NCBI GenBank assembly: GCA_016932335.1 | Contig: JAFGCZ010000007.1 | Coordinates: forward strand, 18,844 to 82,843 | Direction: 5' to 3' | DNA from: Opitutales bacterium | GTDB lineage: Bacteria > Verrucomicrobiota > Verrucomicrobiia > Opitutales > Oceanipulchritudinaceae | DNA length: 64,000 nt | In this document: one piece after another, positions 27,678-35,705 of the stretch | Numbering within the stretch: position 1 is the first letter of the stretch | How the letters are laid out: each line of letters begins with the position of its first letter | Notes under the pieces: generated by a model | The model's input: the letters and a program-made list of their open reading frames with translations, nothing else | Database searches by the model: none | Told to the model about the DNA's origin: nothing | Program-made: the position numbers and the translations under genes

Positions 27678-28658
27678 ATGAATTTTATTCCTCACAATAC
27701 TATACAGGAAGGTGATACACGCGCAATCATGAAGCGGATTGCGGACTCATCTGTTGCTCTGTCTTTCTGGTCTCCGCCTTATTTTCTGGGAAAAGAATAC
27801 GAAGCAGGCGAAAGCTATGAGTCATGGCAGAATCTCCTCGAGGAAACTATTACTCTCCACATGAAAGTCCTTAAACCGGGCGGCTTTCTAGTAGTAAATA
27901 TCGCTGACATCTTATGCTTTGCAGATCCTCAGATGCCTAAAATCCAAGCTCTCAACATTAGCAAACAGAAATGTAAGGTAACGAGAGAGATGGTGATTGA
28001 GGCAAAGAAGGAAAATCCATCATACAACCGAAATCAACTGGCTGAACTGTTGGGATGCTCTGAGCAGACAATCGACAGGCGACTTAACGGGAATAACATA
28101 AGAGGGGGAAAATACCAAACGCAAACCCGCGTTAAGTTGGTAGGTGGGAACCTAGAAAAATATGCGCTGAACGCAGGTCTATATCTATATGACAAACGTA
28201 TTTGGATTAAAGATCCGGCATGGGCAAACTCTAGATGGGTATCTAATACCCTAAAAGCAGTATCAGAAACCGAGGATCTCTACATATTTTGGAAGCCCGG
28301 TGAATATACTATAGATAGACGAAAACTCTCGGATTCTGAGTGGAAAGAATGGGGCAGTCGGCAGACTTGGTTTATCGACTCGGTGAGGAAAAATGATGAT
28401 CACGAAGCGAAGTTTCCTATAGATCTAGCTAGAAGAGTAATCAGGTTATACTCAGACAAGGGAGATCTAATACTCGATCCATTTGTTGGTTCAGGGACAA
28501 CAGCCATAGCTGCGACGGAACTGCAACGGAATTACATTGGTATAGATAAAGAGAAAAAATACGTGTCCTTGGCTAGGAGAAACATAGAAATAGCTACACA
28601 ACAGATGGCATTTGATCTAAAGTCTGAACACGCCACTGATCTATCTGCTGTAAAATAG
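27678..28658 (+). CDS. Type II DNA methyltransferase, N4C/N6A family (SPPY motif), partner of the BglI-like endonuclease
   Basis: Motif IV FWSPPYFLGKEY near the N-terminus and motif I DPFVGSGTTAIAATELQRNYIGID near the C-terminus (beta-type order); start chosen downstream of the C-box (ORF track start 27654). Confidence 0.9.
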   Translation: MNFIPHNTIQEGDTRAIMKRIADSSVALSFWSPPYFLGKEYEAGESYESWQNLLEETITLHMKVLKPGGFLVVNIADILCFADPQMPKIQALNISKQKCKVTREMVIEAKKENPSYNRNQLAELLGCSEQTIDRRLNGNNIRGGKYQTQTRVKLVGGNLEKYALNAGLYLYDKRIWIKDPAWANSRWVSNTLKAVSETEDLYIFWKPGEYTIDRRKLSDSEWKEWGSRQTWFIDSVRKNDDHEAKFPIDLARRVIRLYSDKGDLILDPFVGSGTTAIAATELQRNYIGIDKEKKYVSLARRNIEIATQQMAFDLKSEHATDLSAVK

Positions 28659-29493
28659 GAAATGAGATTCTAGCTCGAACTTTTAATGGGTTCTTTCCTT
28701 TGTCGTCCTTTCCTGGATAAAGCAATTCAGGAAAACTTTCTAAATAGTTGGGGTTCTCGGTAAGAAGAAGGCCATTCGGTATTGCTGCCACGGTAATTTT
28801 ATTTAGGGGCTGGCCTCGTAATTCATGATCGTCCAAACTCAACATCTTGTAGACTGGTTTTGCGATAAGCATAACCACGGGAAGGATACTCCCGTCACTT
28901 AGAATGTAAATTGGTGGAACAGAGCAGTGGAATGGATGAGAAGTTCTCTTCCCTGTTGCTGTGAGAATCTTATTCCTCAAACCGATAAACTCATTGTCCC
29001 ATACTCCATCACCTGAAATTTGATTATGACTCATAACCGCGTGATCAAAGTCATCTCTTGGGCCAACTGATTTAATATCTATAAAAACCCAAGCAGAGTT
29101 GGTCAGCCCGTGTGTAATATCTCGGATAAAGTCTGATTTGATTACAAATCTTTGATCCGCCCCAGTTGGCAAACCTACATCCTTAGCATTAAATTTTTGG
29201 AAGTAGTGATAGAGCCGAGTTCCTAATGCGTGCTCTCCAACCTCAATCCACGGAAATTGATCGCCCCTCGGTGATCTACCTCTTTCATCAGGAGGGTAAT
29301 TTTTCCAAAATGGATACAGGAAACTCGCTTCGTTATAGTTTCTGGTTATCTCCTCCAGATCACTGCTTATACTTCTAAACAAGAAAGTTGTAATCTTCTT
29401 CTCTAGCTCAATTAGGAGATTGGGCTGCTCTATAAATGAATCTCTAGCTTTGTTGTAGAGTTCAAACTGAGTTTTAGAATGTTCCTCAAACAT
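28594..29493 (-). CDS. BglI-like type II restriction endonuclease
   Basis: YNEASFLYPFWKNYPPDERGRSPRGDQFPWIEVGEHALGTRL...VFIDIKSVGPRDDFDHAVMSHNQISGDG...PPIYILSDGSILPVV...IPNGLLL closely resembles BglI as I recall it; start trimmed to MFEEHSKTQ (ORF track start 29544). Confidence 0.82.
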   Translation of the reverse strand: MFEEHSKTQFELYNKARDSFIEQPNLLIELEKKITTFLFRSISSDLEEITRNYNEASFLYPFWKNYPPDERGRSPRGDQFPWIEVGEHALGTRLYHYFQKFNAKDVGLPTGADQRFVIKSDFIRDITHGLTNSAWVFIDIKSVGPRDDFDHAVMSHNQISGDGVWDNEFIGLRNKILTATGKRTSHPFHCSVPPIYILSDGSILPVVMLIAKPVYKMLSLDDHELRGQPLNKITVAAIPNGLLLTENPNYLESFPELLYPGKDDKGKNPLKVRARISFPILQQIDQWRVQTLDQMPSVV

Positions 29494-29707
29494 CTTGAAG
29501 TAGCTCAGTAGGTTCCACTTCAAGGGCACTTGAAATTGCCTCAAGCGATTGTAGAGTTATGTTTCGTTCTCCTCTTTCGATTGCGCCAATGTATGTTCTG
29601 TGCAGATCACAAAGCTCAGCGAAAGCTTCTTGCGAGTAGCCTTTCTTTTTTCTGAGATCGCGAACCCGTGATCCGACGATTTTGAGGAGATTTGATTCCT
29701 GATTCAC
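29486..29707 (-). CDS. XRE-family controller (C) protein of the R-M system
   Basis: 73 aa HTH: VGSRVRDLRKKKGYSQEAFAELCDLHRTYIGAIERGERNITLQSLEAISSALEVEP; GTG start; overlaps the endonuclease start. Confidence 0.9.
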   Translation of the reverse strand: MNQESNLLKIVGSRVRDLRKKKGYSQEAFAELCDLHRTYIGAIERGERNITLQSLEAISSALEVEPTELLQDV

Positions 29708-29731
29708 TCATTTCAGGATACCACAAATGAT

Positions 29732-29758
29732 GACTATATATCTACAGACTATAAGTAG
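29732..29758 (-). promoter_or_regulatory. Tandem C-boxes upstream of the C gene
   Basis: Minus strand CTACTTATAGTC-TGTA-GATATATAGTC, layout like known C-protein operators. Confidence 0.72.
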
Positions 29759-29780
29759 CATTATTTTATTGGCGAACAGT

Positions 29781-29812
29781 GTTATTATGCGTAACTCAGT
29801 AGCGCATAACAT
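29781..29812. repeat. Imperfect inverted repeat (res- or attC-end-like)
   Basis: TGTTATTATGCG-TAACTCAG-TAGCGCATAACA; contains TTATGCG/CGCATAA arms. Confidence 0.7.
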
Positions 29813-29834
29813 GTGGGGGTTAAGTTGAGGGTGC

Positions 29835-30020
29835 ATGGACAGAATGGATACTAGAAGCGGCCTAAGGGGTATCAAGGCAATTCATAAGACTATGACCTAT
29901 AAAAGGAAGAAAAAGCAAAGAAACAGTAAGGGTTATGCCATGCGGATCAAAGAAGCTGTCGAAGCAGGATCTACGATTTCTGAAAAAGCGAAAGTTGTTG
30001 AGTTTATTTTATACGAGTAG
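29835..30020 (+). CDS. Hypothetical basic 61-aa protein in a cassette-like unit
   Basis: MDRMDTRSGLRGIKAIHKTMTYKRKKKQRNSKGYAMRIKEAVEAGSTISEKAKVVEFILYE; stop codon abuts the CGCATAACA repeat. Confidence 0.45.
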   Translation: MDRMDTRSGLRGIKAIHKTMTYKRKKKQRNSKGYAMRIKEAVEAGSTISEKAKVVEFILYE

Positions 30021-30217
30021 CGCATAACATCGGAAAAAACTGGAGCAAAGGAGGCGATTCAGGGCCTTTGAGTGACGCTTTTTTCTTGAATGAGGAGAGG
30101 ACTGGATTCCTGTTTGTTTGAGTGATGCTGTTTTAACCATCTGAAGAATAACATAATAGACAGGAAGAGGATAGATTTCCACCGTCGTCTCATGTTTGGC
30201 GATTACAGTGTTATGCG
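30021..30217. repeat. attC-like element bounded by 9-bp inverted repeats
   Basis: CGCATAACA (30021-30029) and TGTTATGCG (30209-30217); AGTAGCGCATAACAT is directly repeated at 29799-29813 and 30016-30030. Confidence 0.45.
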
Positions 30218-30412
30218 TAGATTTCCTTCCCGTGGATAATAATGGGAAAAGCGAAAGTCAGATCCCATTTAGCAACAGATTGGAAGCCTTTCAGGTATTC
30301 TCTTTAGGCCATCCCCTAGAGATAGATTTCAACCCGTCTCCAAAACCTATCAATATGTATGCGTTGACACACCCTAATGATAGACTATCACTAAGTCTTA
30401 AATCCCAGTGAT

Positions 30413-31306
30413 ATGAAATACATATACGCCCGAGTCAGCACCGAGGAGCAGAACGTAAAGCAACAGGTACAGTACTTGGCTGATAAGTACGAACATGATG
30501 CTGTTGTGTCCGAAACCTTCACCGGAACGACCACCGAGCGCCCGAAGTTCCGAAAGCTACTCAAGGAGGTAAAACGCGGTGACACCATTATCGTGTATCA
30601 TGTGTCGCGGTTAGGCCGAAAAACGAGCGAAGTCCTGGAGACGGTAGAATTATTACTTTCCAAGAGTGTATCCGTGGTTGTGGACCAGCTTGAGGGGGTC
30701 GATATAACCAGCGGCGTGGGCAAGCTGCTCTTTACCATGCTTTCGGGATTAGCCGAACTCGAACGCGAAATGATGCTTGAGCGCCAGAGGGTGGGAATAT
30801 CCAGGGCCAAAGCAGAAGGAAAGTACCAAGGTCGGAAGAGGATAGACCCCGAGATTGTTCAATCAGCCAAAACGCTACTCGCCAGCGGAATGACTCGGCA
30901 AAAGGTAGCGGACCAATTGGGCATTGGGGTGGCAACGCTCTATCGCTACTGTCATGAGTCCATGTATGGCGATCATAGCGAAGCAATTGCTTTGTTATCG
31001 GATGAAACGCAGTTAAGCTTATTTACGAAATTTCTCCTCTCAAATTTTGAGAATATGCGCTCAGAAAGGTATGACATACTCACACAAATAGCTAAAAATC
31101 AGCTGCTAACACACACAAGTATGTTTTTACTATCTATATTCAAGGTTGCAGCTAAACTGATTTATCAGACATCGGCCATATGGCCTGTTCAAAAAAGCCC
31201 CGAACCAGAAGGTTCGGGGCTTTCTCTTATTTCAAATAAAGTTGTATCCACTCAATCGGGTGCAAAAGAAACCCCTGCATCTTTCGACGCAGGGTTTTTC
31301 GCTTAA
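30413..31306 (+). CDS. Serine recombinase (resolvase/invertase family) with extended C-terminus
   Basis: YARVSTEEQNVKQQVQYL (catalytic Ser), VYHVSRLGRKTSEVL, GKLLFTMLSGLAELEREMMLERQRVGISRAKAEGKYQGRK, C-terminal HTH MTRQKVADQLGIGVATLYRYC. Confidence 0.92.
   Translation: MKYIYARVSTEEQNVKQQVQYLADKYEHDAVVSETFTGTTTERPKFRKLLKEVKRGDTIIVYHVSRLGRKTSEVLETVELLLSKSVSVVVDQLEGVDITSGVGKLLFTMLSGLAELEREMMLERQRVGISRAKAEGKYQGRKRIDPEIVQSAKTLLASGMTRQKVADQLGIGVATLYRYCHESMYGDHSEAIALLSDETQLSLFTKFLLSNFENMRSERYDILTQIAKNQLLTHTSMFLLSIFKVAAKLIYQTSAIWPVQKSPEPEGSGLSLISNKVVSTQSGAKETPASFDAGFFA
31191..31226 (+). terminator. Intrinsic terminator inside the 3' end of the recombinase ORF
   Basis: AAGCCCCGAACC-AGAA-GGTTCGGGGCTT-TCTC. 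Confidence 0.85.
31268..31302. terminator. Second terminator-like hairpin, convergent between the recombinase and proC
   Basis: AAACCCCTGC-ATCTTTCGAC-GCAGGGTTTTT; A/T tracts on both sides. Confidence 0.7.
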
Positions 31307-31321
31307 AAAAGGAACGCAGGT

Positions 31322-32134
31322 TCAACCTTTGCCTAGCTCTACCGAGCGATCAGCGGCAGCCTTTACGGCCTTGGCTACCAGCGGGCGGAATCCGTCGGCC
31401 TCCATGCTCTCCAGGGCGGCTTGAGTCGTGCCGTTGGGGCTGGTCACTTTAATGCGCAGTGCCACGGGATCTTCTCCGGTTTGTTCAACCAGTTTGGCCG
31501 AGCCTAATACCGTTTGCAGAGCCAGCGCGCGGGCCAGATCTTTTTCCAAACCCACCTTTTCAGCGGCTTCTTCCAAAGCGGCAATAAATTCAAAAACATA
31601 GGCGGGGCCGCTGCCGGAAACGGCTGTTACGGCGTCCAGCTTGTCTTCGCTTACGGCAAACACGCAGCCCAGTGCTCCAAGAATGGCTTCCACCTGAGCT
31701 CCTACGGCTTCCGGTAGAGTCGTGTTCCCGGCATAGCAGCTGACTCCTGCCCCGATTTGCCCGGGAGTGTTGGGCATTACACGCACCACATAGGGCGACT
31801 TATTGAACACCCCGCACAATTTGCTCAGCGGTGTTCCTGCGAGGATGGAAATCACTGTTTTTCCGGCTGCCCAGTCGGCGACTTCTGCCGGCATCTGGGC
31901 CAGTTGCTGTGGTTTGATGGCCAGCACAATATAGCCGCCGGTTTCCACTGCGGGAATCAGTTCGGCCAGATTTCCGGTGTAGGTAATGCCCGTTTTACCT
32001 GCCAACCGTTCTCCCGATCCGTCGGGGGCACTGGTGCAGGCAATCTCTGCCGGTGCAAAAACGCTGCTCTTGATGATTCCTTCGACAATGGCAGAGGCCA
32101 TGTTTCCGGCACCGATAAATGCAATTTTAGACAT
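31322..32134 (-). CDS. proC: Pyrroline-5-carboxylate reductase
   Basis: MSKIAFIGAGNMASAIVEGII, VRVMPNTPGQIGAGVSCYA, DAVTAVSGSGPAYVFEFIAALEEAA. Confidence 0.96.
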   Translation of the reverse strand: MSKIAFIGAGNMASAIVEGIIKSSVFAPAEIACTSAPDGSGERLAGKTGITYTGNLAELIPAVETGGYIVLAIKPQQLAQMPAEVADWAAGKTVISILAGTPLSKLCGVFNKSPYVVRVMPNTPGQIGAGVSCYAGNTTLPEAVGAQVEAILGALGCVFAVSEDKLDAVTAVSGSGPAYVFEFIAALEEAAEKVGLEKDLARALALQTVLGSAKLVEQTGEDPVALRIKVTSPNGTTQAALESMEADGFRPLVAKAVKAAADRSVELGKG

Positions 32135-32141
32135 AAAGGGT

Positions 32142-33266
32142 TTACAGGGAGAACTGTCCCATTTTCAGCGGATGGGTAAACGTGGCTTCCACGCCCTGGC
32201 CTTCCCGTGGCTTCAACACCAGATCGCCGCCCAGTGCGCGCGCTCCGTGGCGGGCTACTGTCAACCCCATGCCGCGGCCAACGCCGGAATGCCCCGAAAT
32301 AAAGGGCTCGAACATGTGGTCTCCGACTTCTTCGTTGATGCCCTTGCCGGCATCGCGGATGCGGATGCGGATGGCTTCATCTTCCTCGCTGTAACTGCAC
32401 TCCAGTTCCACCGTCCGGGGAACTTCCACTGCTTCATTTTCCAGCGCATAACTCTCCCAGGCATTGATGAGCACTCGTCCCACCATGTCTTCGAAAGTTT
32501 CAATATTGGTCTCAAACTCAACGGGCGGAATCTCTCCCACGATCACTACCGTATTTTCCTTACTGTAGTCTCTCAGATAGCGCTGAATGGTGTCCTCAAT
32601 GATTTCCGGGAGCTTCACTATGCTCCGCCCCAGATGTTCTTCTATGGCCAGCTGAGTCAGTTGGCGCACTATAGTAACCATGCGCTTGACGGCTTTGTCG
32701 ATATGGTCACCGGCACGGCTCACCATGGCGGCATTGTCGGGCGCTGCTTTGAGCAGGTCCAGATAACCGACCACAACTCCCAGCAGATTGTTCAGGTTGT
32801 GGGCAATCCCCTGGGTAATGGCGCCGACCGCAGCCCCGTGGCGCATATCCGCCAGGCGGTCCCGCAAATCAATGTTTTCCTGATGGTTTTCCTGAATCCG
32901 CAGCTGCGTGTTTACGCGGGCCATGGTTTCATCCAAATCAATCGGCTTGGTGATGTAGTCGGCGGCTCCGGCCTTGAGGCCTTCGATCTTTTCCCCGCGG
33001 CCTGTTTTCGCCGTAATAAAGAGCACCGGTATATCTTTCGTATCCGGATTTGCTTTCAGGTGCTGGCAGGCCTCCAATCCGTCCATCTCCGGCATCATTA
33101 CGTCCATCAAAATAACGTCCGGGCGGTTGGCTTTTACACAATCCAGACATTCCCTGCCGCTGTAAGCTGTCGTTACAAGCATTTCTTCTTTTTCCAGCTT
33201 GCGCTGCAACAGCTTTACGTTGATGGGCTGGTCATCGACAACGAGAATGTGGGGTTGTTTTTTCAA
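32142..33266 (-). CDS. Response regulator receiver fused to a histidine kinase
   Basis: REC domain (ILVVDDQPINVKLLQRKL...VILMDVMMPEMDG...VLFITAKTG) then H-box GIAHNLNNLLGVVVGYLDLL and GHSGVGRGMGLTVARHGARALGG. Confidence 0.9.
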   Translation of the reverse strand: MKKQPHILVVDDQPINVKLLQRKLEKEEMLVTTAYSGRECLDCVKANRPDVILMDVMMPEMDGLEACQHLKANPDTKDIPVLFITAKTGRGEKIEGLKAGAADYITKPIDLDETMARVNTQLRIQENHQENIDLRDRLADMRHGAAVGAITQGIAHNLNNLLGVVVGYLDLLKAAPDNAAMVSRAGDHIDKAVKRMVTIVRQLTQLAIEEHLGRSIVKLPEIIEDTIQRYLRDYSKENTVVIVGEIPPVEFETNIETFEDMVGRVLINAWESYALENEAVEVPRTVELECSYSEEDEAIRIRIRDAGKGINEEVGDHMFEPFISGHSGVGRGMGLTVARHGARALGGDLVLKPREGQGVEATFTHPLKMGQFSL

Positions 33267-33278
33267 TTGGAGAAATCC

Positions 33279-34157
33279 TTATGAGGGGTTGTTGAGCTGT
33301 CGATAAGCTTTCAGGGTGTTCTTCATGAGCATAGCAACGGTCATCGGGCCAACACCTCCGGGAACGGGGGTAATGTGGCTGCTGATTTCGGCTACACTGC
33401 TGAATTCCACGTCACCGACCAGGCGATAGCCGTTTTTGGCTGTGGCATCGTCCACTCGGTTGATTCCAACGTCCAGAACCACGGCTCCGGGCTTTACCAT
33501 ATCCTTCGTCACAAAATTGGGTTTTCCGATAGCGGCTACCAGGATATCTGCCTGCCGGGTAATTGAAGGCAGGTCCTTCGTTCGTGAGTGGCAGACGGTT
33601 ACCGTGGCATTGCCTTCTTTGCCTTTGCGCAGGAACAGCAATGCGGCCGACTTGCCTACCAACAGGCTGCGGCCGACGATCACCACATGCTTGCCGCCGA
33701 TCTCAACCCCGCTGCGGGTAATCAGCTCAATCACTCCAGAGGGTGTGCAGGCGGCAAATCCGGCGGGATCTTCCTGTACCAGTTTGCCCATGTTGACGAC
33801 ACCAAGCCCGTCCACATCTTTTTCGGGAGCTACTCGATTGAAGGCTTCCACCTCGTCCAGATCTCCGGGCAGGGGTGCCTGAACCAGAATGCCATGTACC
33901 TCGGGGTCGGCATTCAATTGGTCGATCACGGCAAAGAGCTCGTCCCGGGTGGTTCCCTCGGGAATTACGTGCAGCCTGCTGCGCATACCGATCTTTTCCG
34001 CTGTTTTTACCTTCTTGCGCACATAGGAAACCGATGCGGGATCTTCTCCCACCCGGATTACGGCAATACAGGGAAGGCTGCCGTTCAACTGGCTTACAGC
34101 TTCTCCGAGTTCTTCGATAATAGCTTTCGCAATGGCGTTTCCGTCAATTAATTCCAT
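33279..34157 (-). CDS. folD: Bifunctional methylenetetrahydrofolate dehydrogenase/cyclohydrolase
   Basis: [71 protein letters not shown]. Confidence 0.96.
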   Translation of the reverse strand: MELIDGNAIAKAIIEELGEAVSQLNGSLPCIAVIRVGEDPASVSYVRKKVKTAEKIGMRSRLHVIPEGTTRDELFAVIDQLNADPEVHGILVQAPLPGDLDEVEAFNRVAPEKDVDGLGVVNMGKLVQEDPAGFAACTPSGVIELITRSGVEIGGKHVVIVGRSLLVGKSAALLFLRKGKEGNATVTVCHSRTKDLPSITRQADILVAAIGKPNFVTKDMVKPGAVVLDVGINRVDDATAKNGYRLVGDVEFSSVAEISSHITPVPGGVGPMTVAMLMKNTLKAYRQLNNPS

Positions 34158-34169
34158 AAATTCGTTTAC

Positions 34170-34853
34170 TTACTGGAGTGTTCTGGCTTGGATCACAAGC
34201 TCTTTGCCCAGGGGGGTGCAGACTCCGTAAATGCGCACGTGCTGCTTGAGCTTTTGCTCCAGCGGATAGTGCAGCACCAGTGCCGATACGTCAAGATAAG
34301 CTATACGGTTGCCCCGGTGGTCGCGTAGCTCATACTCGTAGGGTGGTGCAGAGAAAAAACCGGTGGACTTCACAATCCAGCCTTCGTAATAGCGGGCAAT
34401 GTCCACTGCGGGTGGCGGAGGAGGGGCGGTTTCTCTAAGCCAAGAGGCTTGAAAATACAACGGCAGTGGCTTGCGGATGGTGATTTCCGTCCAATCCGAA
34501 AGTTCTGTAAAGCTCACTTCATCTACCGCCTCAATCGTGGTCAATACGGCAGATTCGGTGTTGGGCTCCATATACACGGGCGTACCTTCCTCAGGCTTGT
34601 TCCCGAAGCCAACTGTGCTGCCTTCTATATACCCGGTATAATCCTTGGTATACTCCAGTCGGTAAAAAAGAGGGTTGGCTTCATCCGGCGCTGCGGTTTT
34701 CAGCATCGGATCGTCTTTGTATACAGACATGATTACGGGAGTTGCCGAGTCGGCAGTCAGAAAAAGAGGTACTTTATCCTGTTCCTGCGCAACAACTCCG
34801 AGAGATCCCCCCAACAACCCACAAATCACTAGGAATCGGTTCACTGCTTTCAT
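34170..34853 (-). CDS. Hypothetical secreted SH3-like protein
   Basis: Signal peptide; 227 aa; no firm family. Confidence 0.6.
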   Translation of the reverse strand: MKAVNRFLVICGLLGGSLGVVAQEQDKVPLFLTADSATPVIMSVYKDDPMLKTAAPDEANPLFYRLEYTKDYTGYIEGSTVGFGNKPEEGTPVYMEPNTESAVLTTIEAVDEVSFTELSDWTEITIRKPLPLYFQASWLRETAPPPPPAVDIARYYEGWIVKSTGFFSAPPYEYELRDHRGNRIAYLDVSALVLHYPLEQKLKQHVRIYGVCTPLGKELVIQARTLQ

Positions 34854-34888
34854 GAAGTATACTATCTATAGGATTTAATTCGTAAGAC

Positions 34889-35623
34889 TCAACTGAATAA
34901 TAACTCAACTTCCTTCTTGCTCAACTCTCTCACGCGACCGCTGGAAATGCCCCGCATCCTCAGATCTCCAATCTGGAAACGCTGCAGGCGCTTCACATAG
35001 TAACCCAACGCTTCCACCATGCGGCGGATTTCACGCTTTTTTCCATGCCCCAAATGGATTTCCAGAGTTCGATCGCCCAACGGGCCTTTTTTGATTTGCA
35101 CAATCTTTTCTGCTTTCAGGCGTTCCCCATCCACCATTACTCCGTTCAGCATGATTTTTATGTGAGCTTCCTGAAAGGGTTTGGTCAGCGTTACTTTATA
35201 GCGCTTGATGATCTCATTCGAAGGATGTTGCAGGCGCTGGGCCAGCTCTCCGTCATTGGTCAAAATCAAAAGGCCGTCACTGTCCTTGTCCAGGCGGCCG
35301 GCGCAGAACAGGCGTTCACGGTTCCACGGCGGGGGCACCAGATCAAAGACTGTGCGGTCATGGTGGGGATCGCTGTTCGATGATATATACCCCTTGGGTT
35401 TGTTCATGGCCAGGACCACTGTTCGCTGTGGTGATGTCCCCAGATTGCGTCCACGCACATGCACCCGGTCTTCTCCGGGGAGGATTTTTTGTCCCAGATG
35501 AGCCAGTTGGCCGTTTACCTGTACACGTCCTTCTTCGATGAGTGCCTCTGCCTGACGGCGGGAGCACACACCTTGATCTGCGATATATTTTTGCAGCCGA
35601 ATTGATTCTTTGAGATCTTTCAT
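34889..35623 (-). CDS. rRNA pseudouridine synthase (RsuA/RluB family)
   Basis: S4 domain RLQKYIADQGVCSRRQAEALIEEGRVQVNG, LFCAGRLDKDSDGLLILTNDGELAQRLQHP; start trimmed to MKDLKES. Confidence 0.92.
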   Translation of the reverse strand: MKDLKESIRLQKYIADQGVCSRRQAEALIEEGRVQVNGQLAHLGQKILPGEDRVHVRGRNLGTSPQRTVVLAMNKPKGYISSNSDPHHDRTVFDLVPPPWNRERLFCAGRLDKDSDGLLILTNDGELAQRLQHPSNEIIKRYKVTLTKPFQEAHIKIMLNGVMVDGERLKAEKIVQIKKGPLGDRTLEIHLGHGKKREIRRMVEALGYYVKRLQRFQIGDLRMRGISSGRVRELSKKEVELLFS

Positions 35624-35705
35624 TAGTATATTGCCTGAAATAGGAAGCAATAGGTCAAACCACACAACCTACACCTTTAATCGTAAAGTTAAAGCTAAAA
35701 TCACC

